Source of the DNA: Strigops habroptila
Taxonomy: Eukaryota; Chordata; Aves; Psittaciformes; Psittacidae
Length of the DNA: 64,000 nt
Direction: 5' to 3'
NCBI RefSeq assembly: GCF_004027225.2
Contig: NC_044277.2
Location: 39,226,305-39,290,304 of the forward strand
The notes under the pieces were generated by a model. The model did no database searches. It worked only from the letters and a program-made list of their open reading frames with translations, and was not told the origin of the DNA. Below, piece by piece: positions 37,401 through 48,200 of the stretch (position 1 is its first letter; the number at the start of each line of letters is the position of its first letter). A program made the position numbers and the translations under genes.

Positions 37401-38059
37401 CAGTAAATTTAAAAACAATCTGAATTTTAACAGGACTAGATAAAACCAATAAACCTAAGAAGCACTAGCATACCAATTTTGCTGCTATGTTCTTCTTGGA
37501 GCAACTTTGCATTACATTGTCGTTAGCAAATCCAGACACTAACTTCATTTTAATGATTAAGTTAAAAGGAATCACTCAGGTATATGATAATCAGTCATAA
37601 TTTCTACTCTCTTAACCACACTTTGAGATAAAAATGCACTTTTCCTACCATGCTATCATAGAACTCTGCTGTTGGGTTTGAATGGGACTAGTTTAAAGCA
37701 CCAGAATTAACTGTTTTACAAGTTTTCTTTGAGATTCCTTTAGATCAACCTACTTTGATTTTACAAAGGAGAAAGATGAAGACATGCTTTCCAGCCAGGA
37801 TAGCAGAATCCAGATCCAAAGGGATGCATTACTCTGAGCACCAGCTCAGCCATGTCACTTTTATTAGAGCAAAAGGGACAATGTTATCGTTGGAAAAAAT
37901 TATAACATCCTTCTGGAGGACTGACAGCCACAAAAAAAGTGAAGCCCCATTGCAAGTTTAGTTTCTTTTTCTGAAACTTCTTAAAGAGAGAAAAAAAAAA
38001 CCCAAAATAAGATAATCTGAGTTTCCAGAACGTAAATTTCCTATCTCTTTTTTTCTAGG

Positions 38060-38100
38060 TTTGCGGGGTTTGGGGGTTTTTTTTAAGGGGGGGGTAGTTT
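38060..38100 (+). repeat. G/T-rich low-complexity tract
   Basis: TTTGCGGGGTTTGGGGGTTT, then a T run and a run of eight G. Confidence 0.8.
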
Positions 38101-38339
38101 TTTCCCTTTTTATTTTTAAGAGCAAAATAATTCTCTTGTTTTGCTTTGGACTCTTGCCATCTGACTCCAGTTTCTCCACCACTTGCTCTGCTAATTCAAC
38201 AATACCCAGTAGGTGGCCTCAGTGTATAATTTATTTCTTTACTCTTTTTTTAGTAATTCTGCCCCCTTTTTTTCACTGCAACAATTTTATTTTAGCTGGA
38301 ACCTCCTGCTTTTGATCACTTTTTCAATGTTTCAGCATA

Positions 38340-38402
38340 ATCTATTTTTTAATACTTTTTAATACTTTTAATTTAATACTTTTTAATACTTTTTAATTCT
38401 TT
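38340..38402 (+). repeat. TTTTTAATAC tandem repeat
   Basis: Several imperfect copies of a 10-11-bp TTTTTAATACT unit in a T-rich region. Confidence 0.8.
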
Positions 38403-39284
38403 TAAATATTACTCTTTTTTTGTTGGTGGAAAAAAAATAGCAATTTCTAGAGTGCAACTAACAATTTGGAAAAAAACCATACAAAGTCCATACAGTTCCG
38501 CTCTGGTATAGAGATACCACCCATATACTTCTGGATTCTCTACTTACCTGCCATTTTACATTCCTAAGGGCTTAAAGAAACACTTCTAGAGAATGTGACG
38601 TATTATCCAGGTCCACACAGACATACTCATATGGGCTGACAAACACAGCACGTCCTCAGAGTCTTCAGCTCTGGATCTTCCAAAGAGCTATTGCTGACCT
38701 TTATGGTTTTCCCACATCTCCATCTTCAGAATTCACCTAACTTTTGGGATACAGTCAGCACCCAGTTATGAACAAGAGTATTTCCTACATTTGTGATCCT
38801 GTGGGAATGCCCTTTCAGATAAAGAGAGGAAGGTTCTTTTGAAATGAAAAAGTGTGAAATGCATTCTTAGCTGATTGAAGATCTTAATTATCCTATTTCT
38901 TGTTCTTGTCAGAAACGCTTCTTAGTTTCTGAGTAAGCAAGACTACCTGTAGCTAGGATCATTGATTAAACGTACTGGCAGCTTGTTATATTTTCAAAGA
39001 TCAGAATGAATTAAATGCAAGTATTCAAGACATATTCAAAGTCATGTATCTGCCCATTACCACAAAATAGGAAATTCTGAGCTCTGCCAGTTAGTGGAGT
39101 CACTTCTGTGACATTTTGTCTTGATTAGACTCTGTATTCATTCTACCTTGTCAAACATCATACAGTAAATCCTATAACACAAGATCAGTTGTCATTTTCA
39201 CTGTGACCTTCTACATCGAAAGAACTGCCTGTGCATATGTGAAATATATTTGCCAATGAGGTATATCTGCCTATCATGGATGTC

Positions 39285-39490
39285 TCCAAACTTCCTGACG
39301 CTATTTTTTTAGGTAATTGATATGTAATAGTCTTTGGCAATTGCTGGAAAGCTAATAAGACAGACAGTCTTATAGTTTCCCTACCATAATGAGGCCTGAA
39401 ACCAATTTGGCTGGGATCAAGGAAATATGAAGCCTCCAAATATTTCTGGAATTGCCTCACTATAAACTTTTTCAAAAAGACAGATTGAAA
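39285..39490 (-). mobile_element. Fossil LINE reverse transcriptase fragment (CR1/L3-like)
   Basis: On the - strand one frame reads KFIVRQFQKYLE followed by FLDPSQIGFRPHYGRETI. This matches the fingers region of CR1-clade LINE reverse transcriptases (usual pattern K.V..QL...LE, LDP.QSGFRP, TET). The conserved FDT.DH block expected next is not recognisable. It is short, old and non-functional. Confidence 0.6.
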
Positions 39491-42400
39491 TGTCCTATAA
39501 TAGATGTGACTGTTTGCATCAAGAAGCAGATATTTTTAGATTTGTGTTAACAAGGGCTTCCTAAGGAGAAGTTGGTGTCTAGTCCTATGATATCCTAACA
39601 CCACTCTCAGCTAAACTTGGGATCTTCACTGACAACAATGTGGCCCCAGTCCTGTCTTCACTTAAGGTTTCATTTACATGGGGCACTAAGGAAAATCTCT
39701 AGACAAGACAAATTAACTAGTCGATGTACGTAAGTGAGGCTTTATTGTATTTTCATTCAGAAGAAAGGCAGTTTTATTTCACAGTAGGCTAAAATATGGT
39801 GACCTAAGTTACAGTGACTGAGAGCATCCAGAGAGGTTTAGTGCCACTTAGCATATGTGCATCAGCTTATTTCATTTTAACATTCCTGAGTGTCCCAGTG
39901 CAGGCAAGTCCTAAGAAAACAACATTAGCCCAAATGAAAACTTGGGTTTCCATTTGTCCCCTCCATAGCCTGCTCTGCTACCATGGAGACAGACAGCCCT
40001 GTCAGAATCCAGTAATCTCATCTTCAAAGAAACAAAAACATTCTTGGTAAAAGAGCCTGCAAAGCTATACTGGTCCTTAATGTGATCTTGTGCCCTTCAT
40101 TGAAAACCCACTTCATCACAAAAGGAAACAGAACTATTCTCTGTCACCTTTGTTTTCCTCTCATCCCTGTCTCTAAATGGTAATCAGAGCTTCTAAATTA
40201 TAAATTGTTCCACAGGCAGCACAATTAATCAGTCCTGGACAATGCCCTGCATCTCCTCAGCACCACCATCACAGCACCCTGTCTCCATCCATTCCACTCC
40301 ACACTGCAACTCTTCCAACTCTTCCCCACCAAGGCAGGACCCAGAAATACCTTCAGTCCACCCTTGCTCAGGATACTTAGTTCACACCCTTGTTGTCTCC
40401 TCTCCATAGCTCCTGCCAGTTTGGCTGAGGACTGACAGCACCCTATCCAGATAGCACTGGAGCACTGGCCAAGCGTTGGCTGCCTCTCAGAGCAGGCAGT
40501 GACTCAATCCTTCCTGCATTTCCCTCAGTTCAACTCTCTTCTCTCCTACAACTCTTCTCAAAAAAGTATGGAAATGTAACTTCTATGTCCTTCTGCCAAA
40601 TGTTCCTGATTGGATTACCAGCGGGGCAGCCAGAAGACATCCCGGTTAATATGTCTTGTCCTAGCCAGAAACCAGGCTTCTGAGATGTGAGTCCTGAGGT
40701 CTCAACCCATACTAAAAAACAACTTTCCCTGTGCTTCCCATGAAGAGACTTCACCTCACTTATTTCTTTGCCTATGTAACAGAAACATGAAAACACTTAT
40801 CAAAAATAATGTTCAGAAAGGTGCTGGGAATTTAAGACACTGGTTGTATATTGGGAGGCTGCTGTTCTCTCTCACTGAAGAAAGAACAGGGTAGATCTTC
40901 TAACTCAGGAATATACTGAAATGAAGAAATTAAAACTGTATTCAAGTACTTGGGGATATTTGTATTTTGGGGATATATACTGAATACTGACCATAATTTA
41001 GAAGGAACACCAACTATTTTTAAAGAGAGAAAAAGTGACACATGGAAGTTATTTTCATCTTAGCTGGACAGACATTGAAGGAAATGCAAATTTAACCCTC
41101 AGACTGGAAAGGACAAAACTGCAGTACATTCCACTTTCATGAGATTTAAATAAGTCTCCTCATCACCACAGATGAGTAGACAGAGCTCTCACAAGCAATC
41201 TCAGATCTCAGATCTGTTCCTTCCAGAAGCTGCTGCCAGAAAATCTCTTATTTCTTACTTCCCTGGAGCATTTTACACCTATATGGTTATATATGATTTG
41301 GGTGACAACCATGATCACAAGCTCTTTGTTAACATACCTGTGCTGTGCATAAATTACTGAGGAGTCACTGGTCTGGGCTCATCTTCCAGCCAACACGTTG
41401 ATTTATCCCCATCAATGCAGTGATTTAGCTACTGCAATGCATTCTCTATTTCGGTCACATCTTGCTACAAATTCACTAGGCTGAACTGTAGAAGAGTCTT
41501 ACCCTTTCATTCTCAAAGAAAAATAATCAGGCTAATCCCCCCACTATAAAGAGGCATCTCCACATGGAGCATATCAGGTACCTCGATTAACCCAGAACTA
41601 CTGCATCCCAAACTAAACTGATGTCTATGGTGCATCCAGCAACAGAAAATGTAAGAGGGAAAGCACCAGCTTCTTATACACAACTTTGCCACTTGCAACA
41701 GTTCAATGGCAATTAAAGAGGGTGAGCTGGGAAAGTTGCCCAGGGCAAAGATGAGGTATCTGGGGGAAAGGTGAGCAGGTAAGTGGGAAGGAGAGGGATG
41801 TCCCCAGTATGCTGTCAGGATTTGGCAGAGCTAGGCCAAATTTTTTGTTTCTCCCACTGGCCCTAACATATTTTAGCTATTTCAAAGTATGACCATCATC
41901 CCTGTTCTACTATAGAGAGGTGTACAGGGAGAGGAAGGATTAGACTAGAATCACATAGCAACCATGCACTGCATTCAGTGTCACTCAAACTTCTGAATTC
42001 AGGCAATAATGAGTTAAGTTACTCACCAAAGACACCTAAGCTCTGCTTTCTTTGAGCAACTGTAGTTTAATTCACATAAATATATTTTGCATGTGAAGAG
42101 TATAGATATTTTTCTAGAATTGAGGCTCTGACACTGATGCCATCTCATTGCTAAATCTGAGCACGTTTGCATGAGACATATTAAACCAAAGCCTCCCACA
42201 CAGTTGTGCACTCAAATTTTAGTCTGGTACCCAGAATTAACCCTGTTAAATTTTACAACCATTTCTTTTATTCTCAGCCACGTAACTATTACGCAAGGTT
42301 GTACTTTCACAGGCCTACCAATGGACACCCACAACCTCCTCTTCCCTCCTACATCAGCAGCCCTGACGAGACCGTGGGAGTCCACCACTTAAACACGGTA

Positions 42401-42961
42401 TAAAACTTTGGCGTTGGCTATTCTGTATCCCTTAGAAAATCTCTCTTGATTTCTTTTGATCATATAAATGGGGTGGATCGTCTCATGCCTAAATAACAGC
42501 TTTCTCAAGCTCCTCCAGCTAATCCCCTAAACCCTTAACTCAGCATCATCTGAAGATGGGGACACAGCTGTATACCAACAGAGTGATTATTGCCCATTCC
42601 AGGCGGCAGAGTTAAGGTTGCATTAGTACGTACCTTGATTCTTCACTCTGGTTTTCATAGATCAGAATGTTATAGAACTGCAGATCCTGAAAGAGCGTGA
42701 ACTGGAAGGATTATTGAGCTAATGGCCAAGCTTTTCAAATCACAAGCTAACCCCCTTCCCTCTCACTCTTCCACATGGAATCTTCTCTCCCCTTGTGTGA
42801 CTATCCCATTCAGAAAAATTAGGACGCTTTATCTCTCATGAGCCTTTAATGCACTGTTGGCCCTGTTCTACTGGTTTAAGAGCTTATGCATGGTGTTCTT
42901 GTTTGCTGTAAACCTAGTCATAAGCCTAACAAGCTTGTTTTTTACCTATGTAAATTACTCT

Positions 42962-44403
42962 GTAGAGTACAAAATATGTACATTTTTTTCCATAGAGAAA
43001 AATATGTTTGCATTTGAAACTGATGTGGAATATGGGAAAAGTTTTGCATCCTGCAAAGACTGTAGCCACTTTCGGTTTTGACCTTCAGCTGTGTTTCTAA
43101 GTGTTGCAAAACTGACACTATAAAACCTGGACAGAGAGAAATGGGAAAAGTTTTAATTGAGACCTTTAACATTCAGCTTGTGAAACTGTAATGTGCTTGT
43201 GCTCAGGACTTGCAAAAGGGTGTCTAATTTTCACAAGAAACACCTAGTACTACTGTGCTCTTGTCTTTCTAGGAGAAAGCCCTCGGAAGCTGCATTTACA
43301 CAATCAGTAAACAAAGAACAAGACTGTACAGAAAAGACATAAGAAGTTCAAATATTACAGTAATATGGAGTGTATGACATGTCTGGCTATGTGGATAATA
43401 AACATGGAAAATAAACGTAAAAGAAAAGGAACATACGTTTAAATTTAAAATTAACATCTTACTACAAGCACCAACAGAAAGATAACCCATAAGAGAAGAA
43501 AATCTTCCCTTTCTAGCACACATAAGTCTCAGAGAAGGTATGCGACTCTGGTAGATGTGAACATGAGCTTAGGGCTAAAGGGACACTGGCTTGGAGAAAA
43601 ACCCTTCTTTTCTCTTGGAACCCTTATGATTCTATGATTCTGTGACTCTCCTTTTAACAACAGTATAAAATCATTTTACAGGTGTATCTGTACAAGGTGA
43701 TTGGATACGTTTTATTACTAAACTACACTATCTACACAAGGTAGATAAATCTGCCTACAGCTGATACAAAGGTATCTTAGCCTGTATGAGGCAACGAGTA
43801 TATACTGCTTCAAATCTAAGGTGCCCTTTTGACTTCTGCTCGTAGCGACAGGGGACCTAGAGGAAAGCTGGAGAGGAACTTTTTACAAGGGCGTGTAGTG
43901 ATAGAACAACGGGGAATGGCTTTAAACTGAAAGAGGGAAGATCAGACATAAGGAAGAAGTTCTCTACTATGAGTGTGGTGAGGCTTCAGAACAGGTTGCC
44001 CCAGAAGTATTCAAGGCCAGGTTGGACGAGGCTTTGAGCAACCTGTTCTAGTGGGAGGTGTCCCTGCCCGTGGCAGGGGGGTTGGAAGTAGATGATCTCT
44101 GAGGTCCCTTCCAATCCAAACCGTTCTGTGGTTCTATGACACCTTACTCCTGAGCCTTCTCATCTCTGATGTCTTCCATTCATACGCAGTTCTGTCAGGC
44201 CGTGAGAGATGGTCACCAGCAACTGGAACTGTACTGAGGTTACGTAAGGCTGAAAACAACATTACGACAATCTTGCCTGCTTTATTTTGCATGCATTTAA
44301 TTGCACAAATATGAAAGCGCATGACTTCCTCACTACATCTGCCCCATTTTTCTTGGTAATAAGTCAAATTAAGGTGTCATTTTATTAGGTAGTAAATACC
44401 TTG
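42962..44403 (+). repeat. 1.44 kb segmental duplication, copy 1
   Basis: Near-identical (about 97% by eye) to 46274-47712. It starts GTAGAGTACAAAATATGTAC and ends AGTAAATACCTTG. It contains unique sequence, a CR1 3' end at 43845-44139, and more unique sequence. Because the unit includes non-repeat DNA on both sides of a CR1, it is a duplicated genomic block and not a single known transposon. Confidence 0.9.
43845..44139 (+). mobile_element. CR1 3' end inside duplication copy 1
   Basis: CTTTTTACAAGGGCGTGTAG, AGTATTCAAGGCCAGGTTGG and a CCGTTCTGTGGTTCTATGAC end. It is shared with copy 2, so it was there before the duplication. Confidence 0.9.
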
Positions 44404-45033
44404 GTGTGTACTTTTCACTGTGTCTGCTGCAAGTCCTAAACAAATGAAGGAATGCACGATTACATCTATGCAGGAGGTGGAAGAACACACAAGATGAAGT
44501 TCACAGGCTACACTGATAAAGAAGAAACAGGAGAAACCAAATGAAAGTGGAAATTCAGTGCAGAGACTTTCTACAAAGAGGCACCAGAGATGAGATGCTG
44601 AGAACAGACAGACAAGTAATGGCTTTGCTGGAAGGACTGATGAGTCTCGGCATTAGATCTGAAAACCAGACAGCACTGGCTCACCTGTTCAGGACAGACA
44701 ACTGCTGGCCCAACTACTCAAGAAGCCACATGCCCTTCACTTAAGATTTCACACTTATAGGAGATTTAGCCATAATATTAAAATTACACACAGACTAAAT
44801 TCCTCTATGCTAGTACAAACAGATCTTCTTTAAAATTAGATTGTTTTATGAATCATTAACCTACCAAATCTGAAATCTGTGTACTGCACTGACCTTCATA
44901 CATTCAATGGTCCCCAGGTGTAGATATTTTTGGGCAGTTAATGTGACCAGAATGTAAGTCCAAATATATAGAGATGAGATGAAAACTACGCTTTCCAACA
45001 TAACTTTTTGTTCTCTGACTTTCAACATTAGAG

Positions 45034-45119
45034 AAGAATAAAAGAATAAGACTAAGACTAAGACTAAGAATTACAATGAGAATAAGAATGAGAATGAGAG
45101 TTAGAAAGATAGGATAGGA
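45034..45119 (+). repeat. Degenerate AGACTA/AGAATG-type short tandem repeat
   Basis: Repeats of AGACTA grading into AGAATG and AGAATA units. It directly precedes an antisense CR1, so it may have grown from the ATTCTATG repeats at the CR1 3' end. Confidence 0.75.
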
Positions 45120-45330
45120 TATATCAGTTGGAGGGACCTACAGTGACCATGTAGTCTAACTGCCTGGACACTTCAGGGCTGACGAAAAGTTAAAACATGT
45201 TATTAAGGGCATTGCCTGCCTGTTAAACACTGACAGGCTTGGGGCATCAACCACCCCCTCTAGGAAGCACGCTCCAGTGTTTGACCACCCTCCCAGTCAT
45301 GAAACACTGAAATGTCGTTCTCTTGCATGC
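45105..45330 (-). mobile_element. CR1 3' fragment, antisense
   Basis: GTTGGAGGGACCTACAGTGA, CAGGGCTGACGAAAAGTTAA, CACTGACAGGCTTGGGGCAT and CTCCAGTGTTTGACCACCCT are reverse-complement CR1 signatures. Confidence 0.85.
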
Positions 45331-46220
45331 TTTTTGTGTGGCTCTCTGTGGCTCTCCTCAGTGTATCCTGTTAAAAGATAGGCATGTGTAATTTCCAGCA
45401 ACACCTAATGACTATCACCTCTTCAGTCTCTATATCCAAGTTATGGCACTCAGAAAGCTTTTAAACTGTTATTTATTGTTTTATTATAGGGCCATCAGGA
45501 AATAACGTTCAGTATTATAAACTTTGCCAGGGAACGCGTTAAATGCTTCAGAGGACAAGTTAAAAAGACGAGCTAGTTTCAAAGTGTTTACAGTTCAGTT
45601 TTCCTCATGGCAAAGCAAGTTGCCAAACACGAAGGAGGTTTAGAGAGAAGTACATGAAATAAAACCCAGTGGGTTTCCTTTCCTATCATATCTGAAAAAT
45701 GTGATGTAGGACAAATATTAGGCAGATGAAGAAACATAGGTCTATTTCTCTAAAACTAAGAAAGAAAGAATAAACCAACTGCAAAGCCAGTAAGCCTCTG
45801 GGTGAATTGTTCTTGAGCACTTTGCCTCCTAGCCAAATTTCATTCACGTTTATTACACATGATTTAAGCCCTAAACATCACAGATGTGGAAAACAAGATA
45901 CCAGCCCTGGCAACATGGAGCAGCAGGTCTGTTTGTAACACAGCCTGTAACATTGAACCCTTCTGCCACCATGGACATGAAGGGTGGAAACCTGCTCACA
46001 CAGAAGTGCCCAGGTGCTTTTCCCACTCACAGAGGTGTCATCACAGGGCACACCTAAACCCTAGCCTTAGAGAAAACATTTTGTGACCCATGTAACTATG
46101 TTGGATGCCTATCACCTTATCAGATGTCATTGCACAATCACCATCCTTGGTGCACTGAAGTTCACCCGTCCTCAGGTATGTGAGGGAGTTTTGCACCCGG
46201 ACCCGACCGCCGCCGCCATG

Positions 46221-46271
46221 GCGCAACCAGCAGGTGCCATTTTGTGGCACACAGGGCCCGACCACCTCACG
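46221..46271 (+). repeat. 51-bp direct repeat, left
   Basis: GCGCAACCAGCAGGTGCCAT, then TTTGTGGCACACAGGGCCCG-type sequence, differing at one base from 47718-47768. It contains the inverted repeat GTGCCA-TTTTG-TGGCAC (46234-46250) and a YY1-like GCCATTTTG. The left copy is preceded by a GCCGCCGCCATGG stretch. Confidence 0.92.
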
Positions 46272-46273
46272 CA

Positions 46274-47712
46274 GTAGAGTACAAAATATGTACATGTTTT
46301 TCCATAGAGAAAAATATGTTTGCATTTGAAACTGATGTGGAATATGGGAAAAGTTTTGCATCCTGCAAAGACTGTAGCCACTTTCAGTTTTGACTTTCAG
46401 CTGTGTTTCTAAATGTTGCAAAACCGACAATATAAAACCTGAATAGACAGAGAGAAATAGGGTAAGTTTTAATGGAGACCTTTAACATTCAGCTTGTGAA
46501 ACTGTAATGTGCTGTGCTCAGGACTTGCAAAAGGGTGTCTAATTTTCACAAGAAACACCTAATACTACTGTGCTCTTGTCTTTCTAGGAGAAAGCCCTCG
46601 GAAGCTGCATTTACACAATCAGTAAACAAAGAACAAGACTGTACAGAAAAGACATAAGAAGTTCAAATATTACAGTAATATGGAGTGTATGACATGTCTG
46701 GCTATGTGGATAATAAACATGGAAAATAAATGTAAAAGAAAAGGAACACATTTAAATTAAAATTAACATCTAACTACAAGCACCAACAGAAAGATAACCC
46801 ATAAGAGAAGAAAATCTTCCCTTTCTAGCACACATAAGTCTCAGAGAAGGTATGCAACTCTGGTAGATGTGAACATGAGCTTAGGGCTAAAGGGACACTG
46901 GCTTGGAGAAAAACCCTTCTTTTCTCTTGGAACCCTTATGATTCTATGATTCTGTGACTCTCCTTTTAACAACAGTATAAAGTTATTTTACAGGTGTATC
47001 TGTACAAGGTGATTGGATATGTTTTATTACTAAACTACACTATCTACACAAGGTAGATAAATCTGCCTACAGCTGATACAAAGGTATCTTAGCCTGTATG
47101 AGGCAACGAGTATATACTGCTTCAAATCTAAGGTGCCCTTTTGACTTCTGCTCGTAGCGACAGGGGACCTAGAGGAAAGCTGGAGAGGAACTTTTTACAA
47201 GGGCGTGTAGTGATAGAACGGGGAATGGCTTTAAACTGAAAGAGGGAAGATCAGACATAAGGAAGAAGTTCTCTACTATGAGTGTGGTGAGGCATCAGAA
47301 CAGGTTGCCCCAGAAGTATTCAAGGCCAGGTTGGACGAGGCTTTGAGCAACCTGTTCTAGTGGGAGGTGTCCCTGCCCGTGGCAGGGGAGTTGGAAGCAG
47401 ATGATCTCTGAGGTCCCTTCCAATCCAAACCATTCTGTGCTTCTATGATACTTTACTCCTGAGCCTTCTCATCTCTGATGTCTTCCATTCATACCCAGTT
47501 CTGTCAGGCCATGAGAGATGGTCACCAGCAACTGGAACTGTACTGAGGTTAGGTAAGGCTGAAAACAACATTACGACAATCTTGCCTGCTTTATTTTGCA
47601 TGCATTTAATTGCACAAATATGAAAGCGCATGACTTCCTCACTACATCTGCCCCACTTTTCTTGGTAACAAATCAAATTAAGGTGTCATTTTATTACGCA
47701 GTAAATACCTTG
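46274..47712 (+). repeat. 1.44 kb segmental duplication, copy 2
   Basis: The second copy of 42962-44403 in the same orientation, with a few indels. It is bounded by 51-bp direct repeats (46221-46271 and 47718-47768), as if inserted at that point with duplication of the target. Confidence 0.9.
47150..47450 (+). mobile_element. CR1 3' end inside duplication copy 2
   Basis: Same element as in copy 1, ending CCATTCTGTGCTTCTATGAT. Confidence 0.9.
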
Positions 47713-47717
47713 CCAAG

Positions 47718-47768
47718 GCGCAACCAGCAGGTGCCATTTTGTGGCACACGGGGCCCGACCACCTCACG
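47718..47768 (+). repeat. 51-bp direct repeat, right
   Basis: Matches 46221-46271 with one substitution. It runs straight into the orphan CpG island. Together the two copies bracket duplication copy 2. Confidence 0.92.
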
Positions 47769-47819
47769 GTGCCTCCGCCCGTCCGAGGGGGCTGCGAGCG
47801 CGCGGTGGCGGCGGCCGCC

Positions 47820-47861
47820 ATGCTCATGCCCATGCCCATGCCCATGCCCATACCAATGCCT
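47820..47861 (+). repeat. ATGCCC hexamer repeat in the CpG island
   Basis: Seven units: ATGCTC, four ATGCCC, ATACCA, ATGCCT. In one frame it reads as a Met-Pro run. There is no sign that it is translated in an authentic protein. Confidence 0.85.
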
Positions 47862-48159
47862 AAACCCTACTCCGGCCGCCACCGCCCGCGCCGCGCTGCC
47901 GCCTCGCCGTCTCGCCGTGGCGGCACTACATTTCCCAGCAGCCCCGGGAGGGGGAACGACGCCGTGGCGGCCGCCGGGGCTGCTGGGAGAGCCGTTACCG
48001 GGGCCCGTGAGGGGAGAGGGGCCGGGTTCGCGTTCGCCGGGGCAGCTCTGCGCCGGCCGGTAGCGCGGTGTGGGGAGGGAGGGCTGCAGGACGCGGCGGG
48101 GTTTCACTCCCGTTTCTCAGTCCCCCCCCGGTTTTCCGGAGCATCAACGGCTCGATGCA

Positions 48160-48200
48160 TCGTGGAAGGAGGAAGGAAGGGAGGGAGGGAGGGAGGGGGG
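48160..48200 (+). repeat. GGAA/GGGA purine tract
   Basis: GGAAGGAGGAAGGAAGGGAG followed by GGAGGGAGGG and a G run. A simple repeat at the right edge of the orphan CpG island, with some potential to form G-quadruplex. Confidence 0.8.

Larger units (their letters stand above)
34481..42961. other. Gene-poor intergenic DNA with old repeats
   Basis: Contains the LINE RT fossil (39285-39490) and simple repeats (38060-38402). Everything else is unassigned. Confidence 0.55.
44404..46220. other. Spacer between the two 1.44 kb duplicates
   Basis: Contains the short tandem repeat and antisense CR1 at 45034-45330, then unique DNA that becomes GC-rich after 46190. Confidence 0.6.
47718..48200. promoter_or_regulatory. 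Orphan CpG island with ZNF143/SBS-like motif
   Basis: A GC- and CpG-rich block with no gene recognised next to it. ACTACATTTCCCAGCAGCCC at 47925-47944 resembles the ZNF143/THAP11 site (consensus ACTACAATTCCCAGCATGC) typical of constitutive promoters. TCCCAGCAGCCCCGG (47933-47947) recurs inverted at 47974-47988. The left edge of the island appears to have been split by duplication copy 2. It could drive an unannotated transcript on either strand; no coding gene can be named. Confidence 0.6.

Noticed and set aside
42640-42860. Possible antisense CR1 end
   Set aside because: TCATAGATCAGAATGTTATA and GAACTGGAAGGATTATTGAG are suggestive, but no continuous CR1 signature follows.
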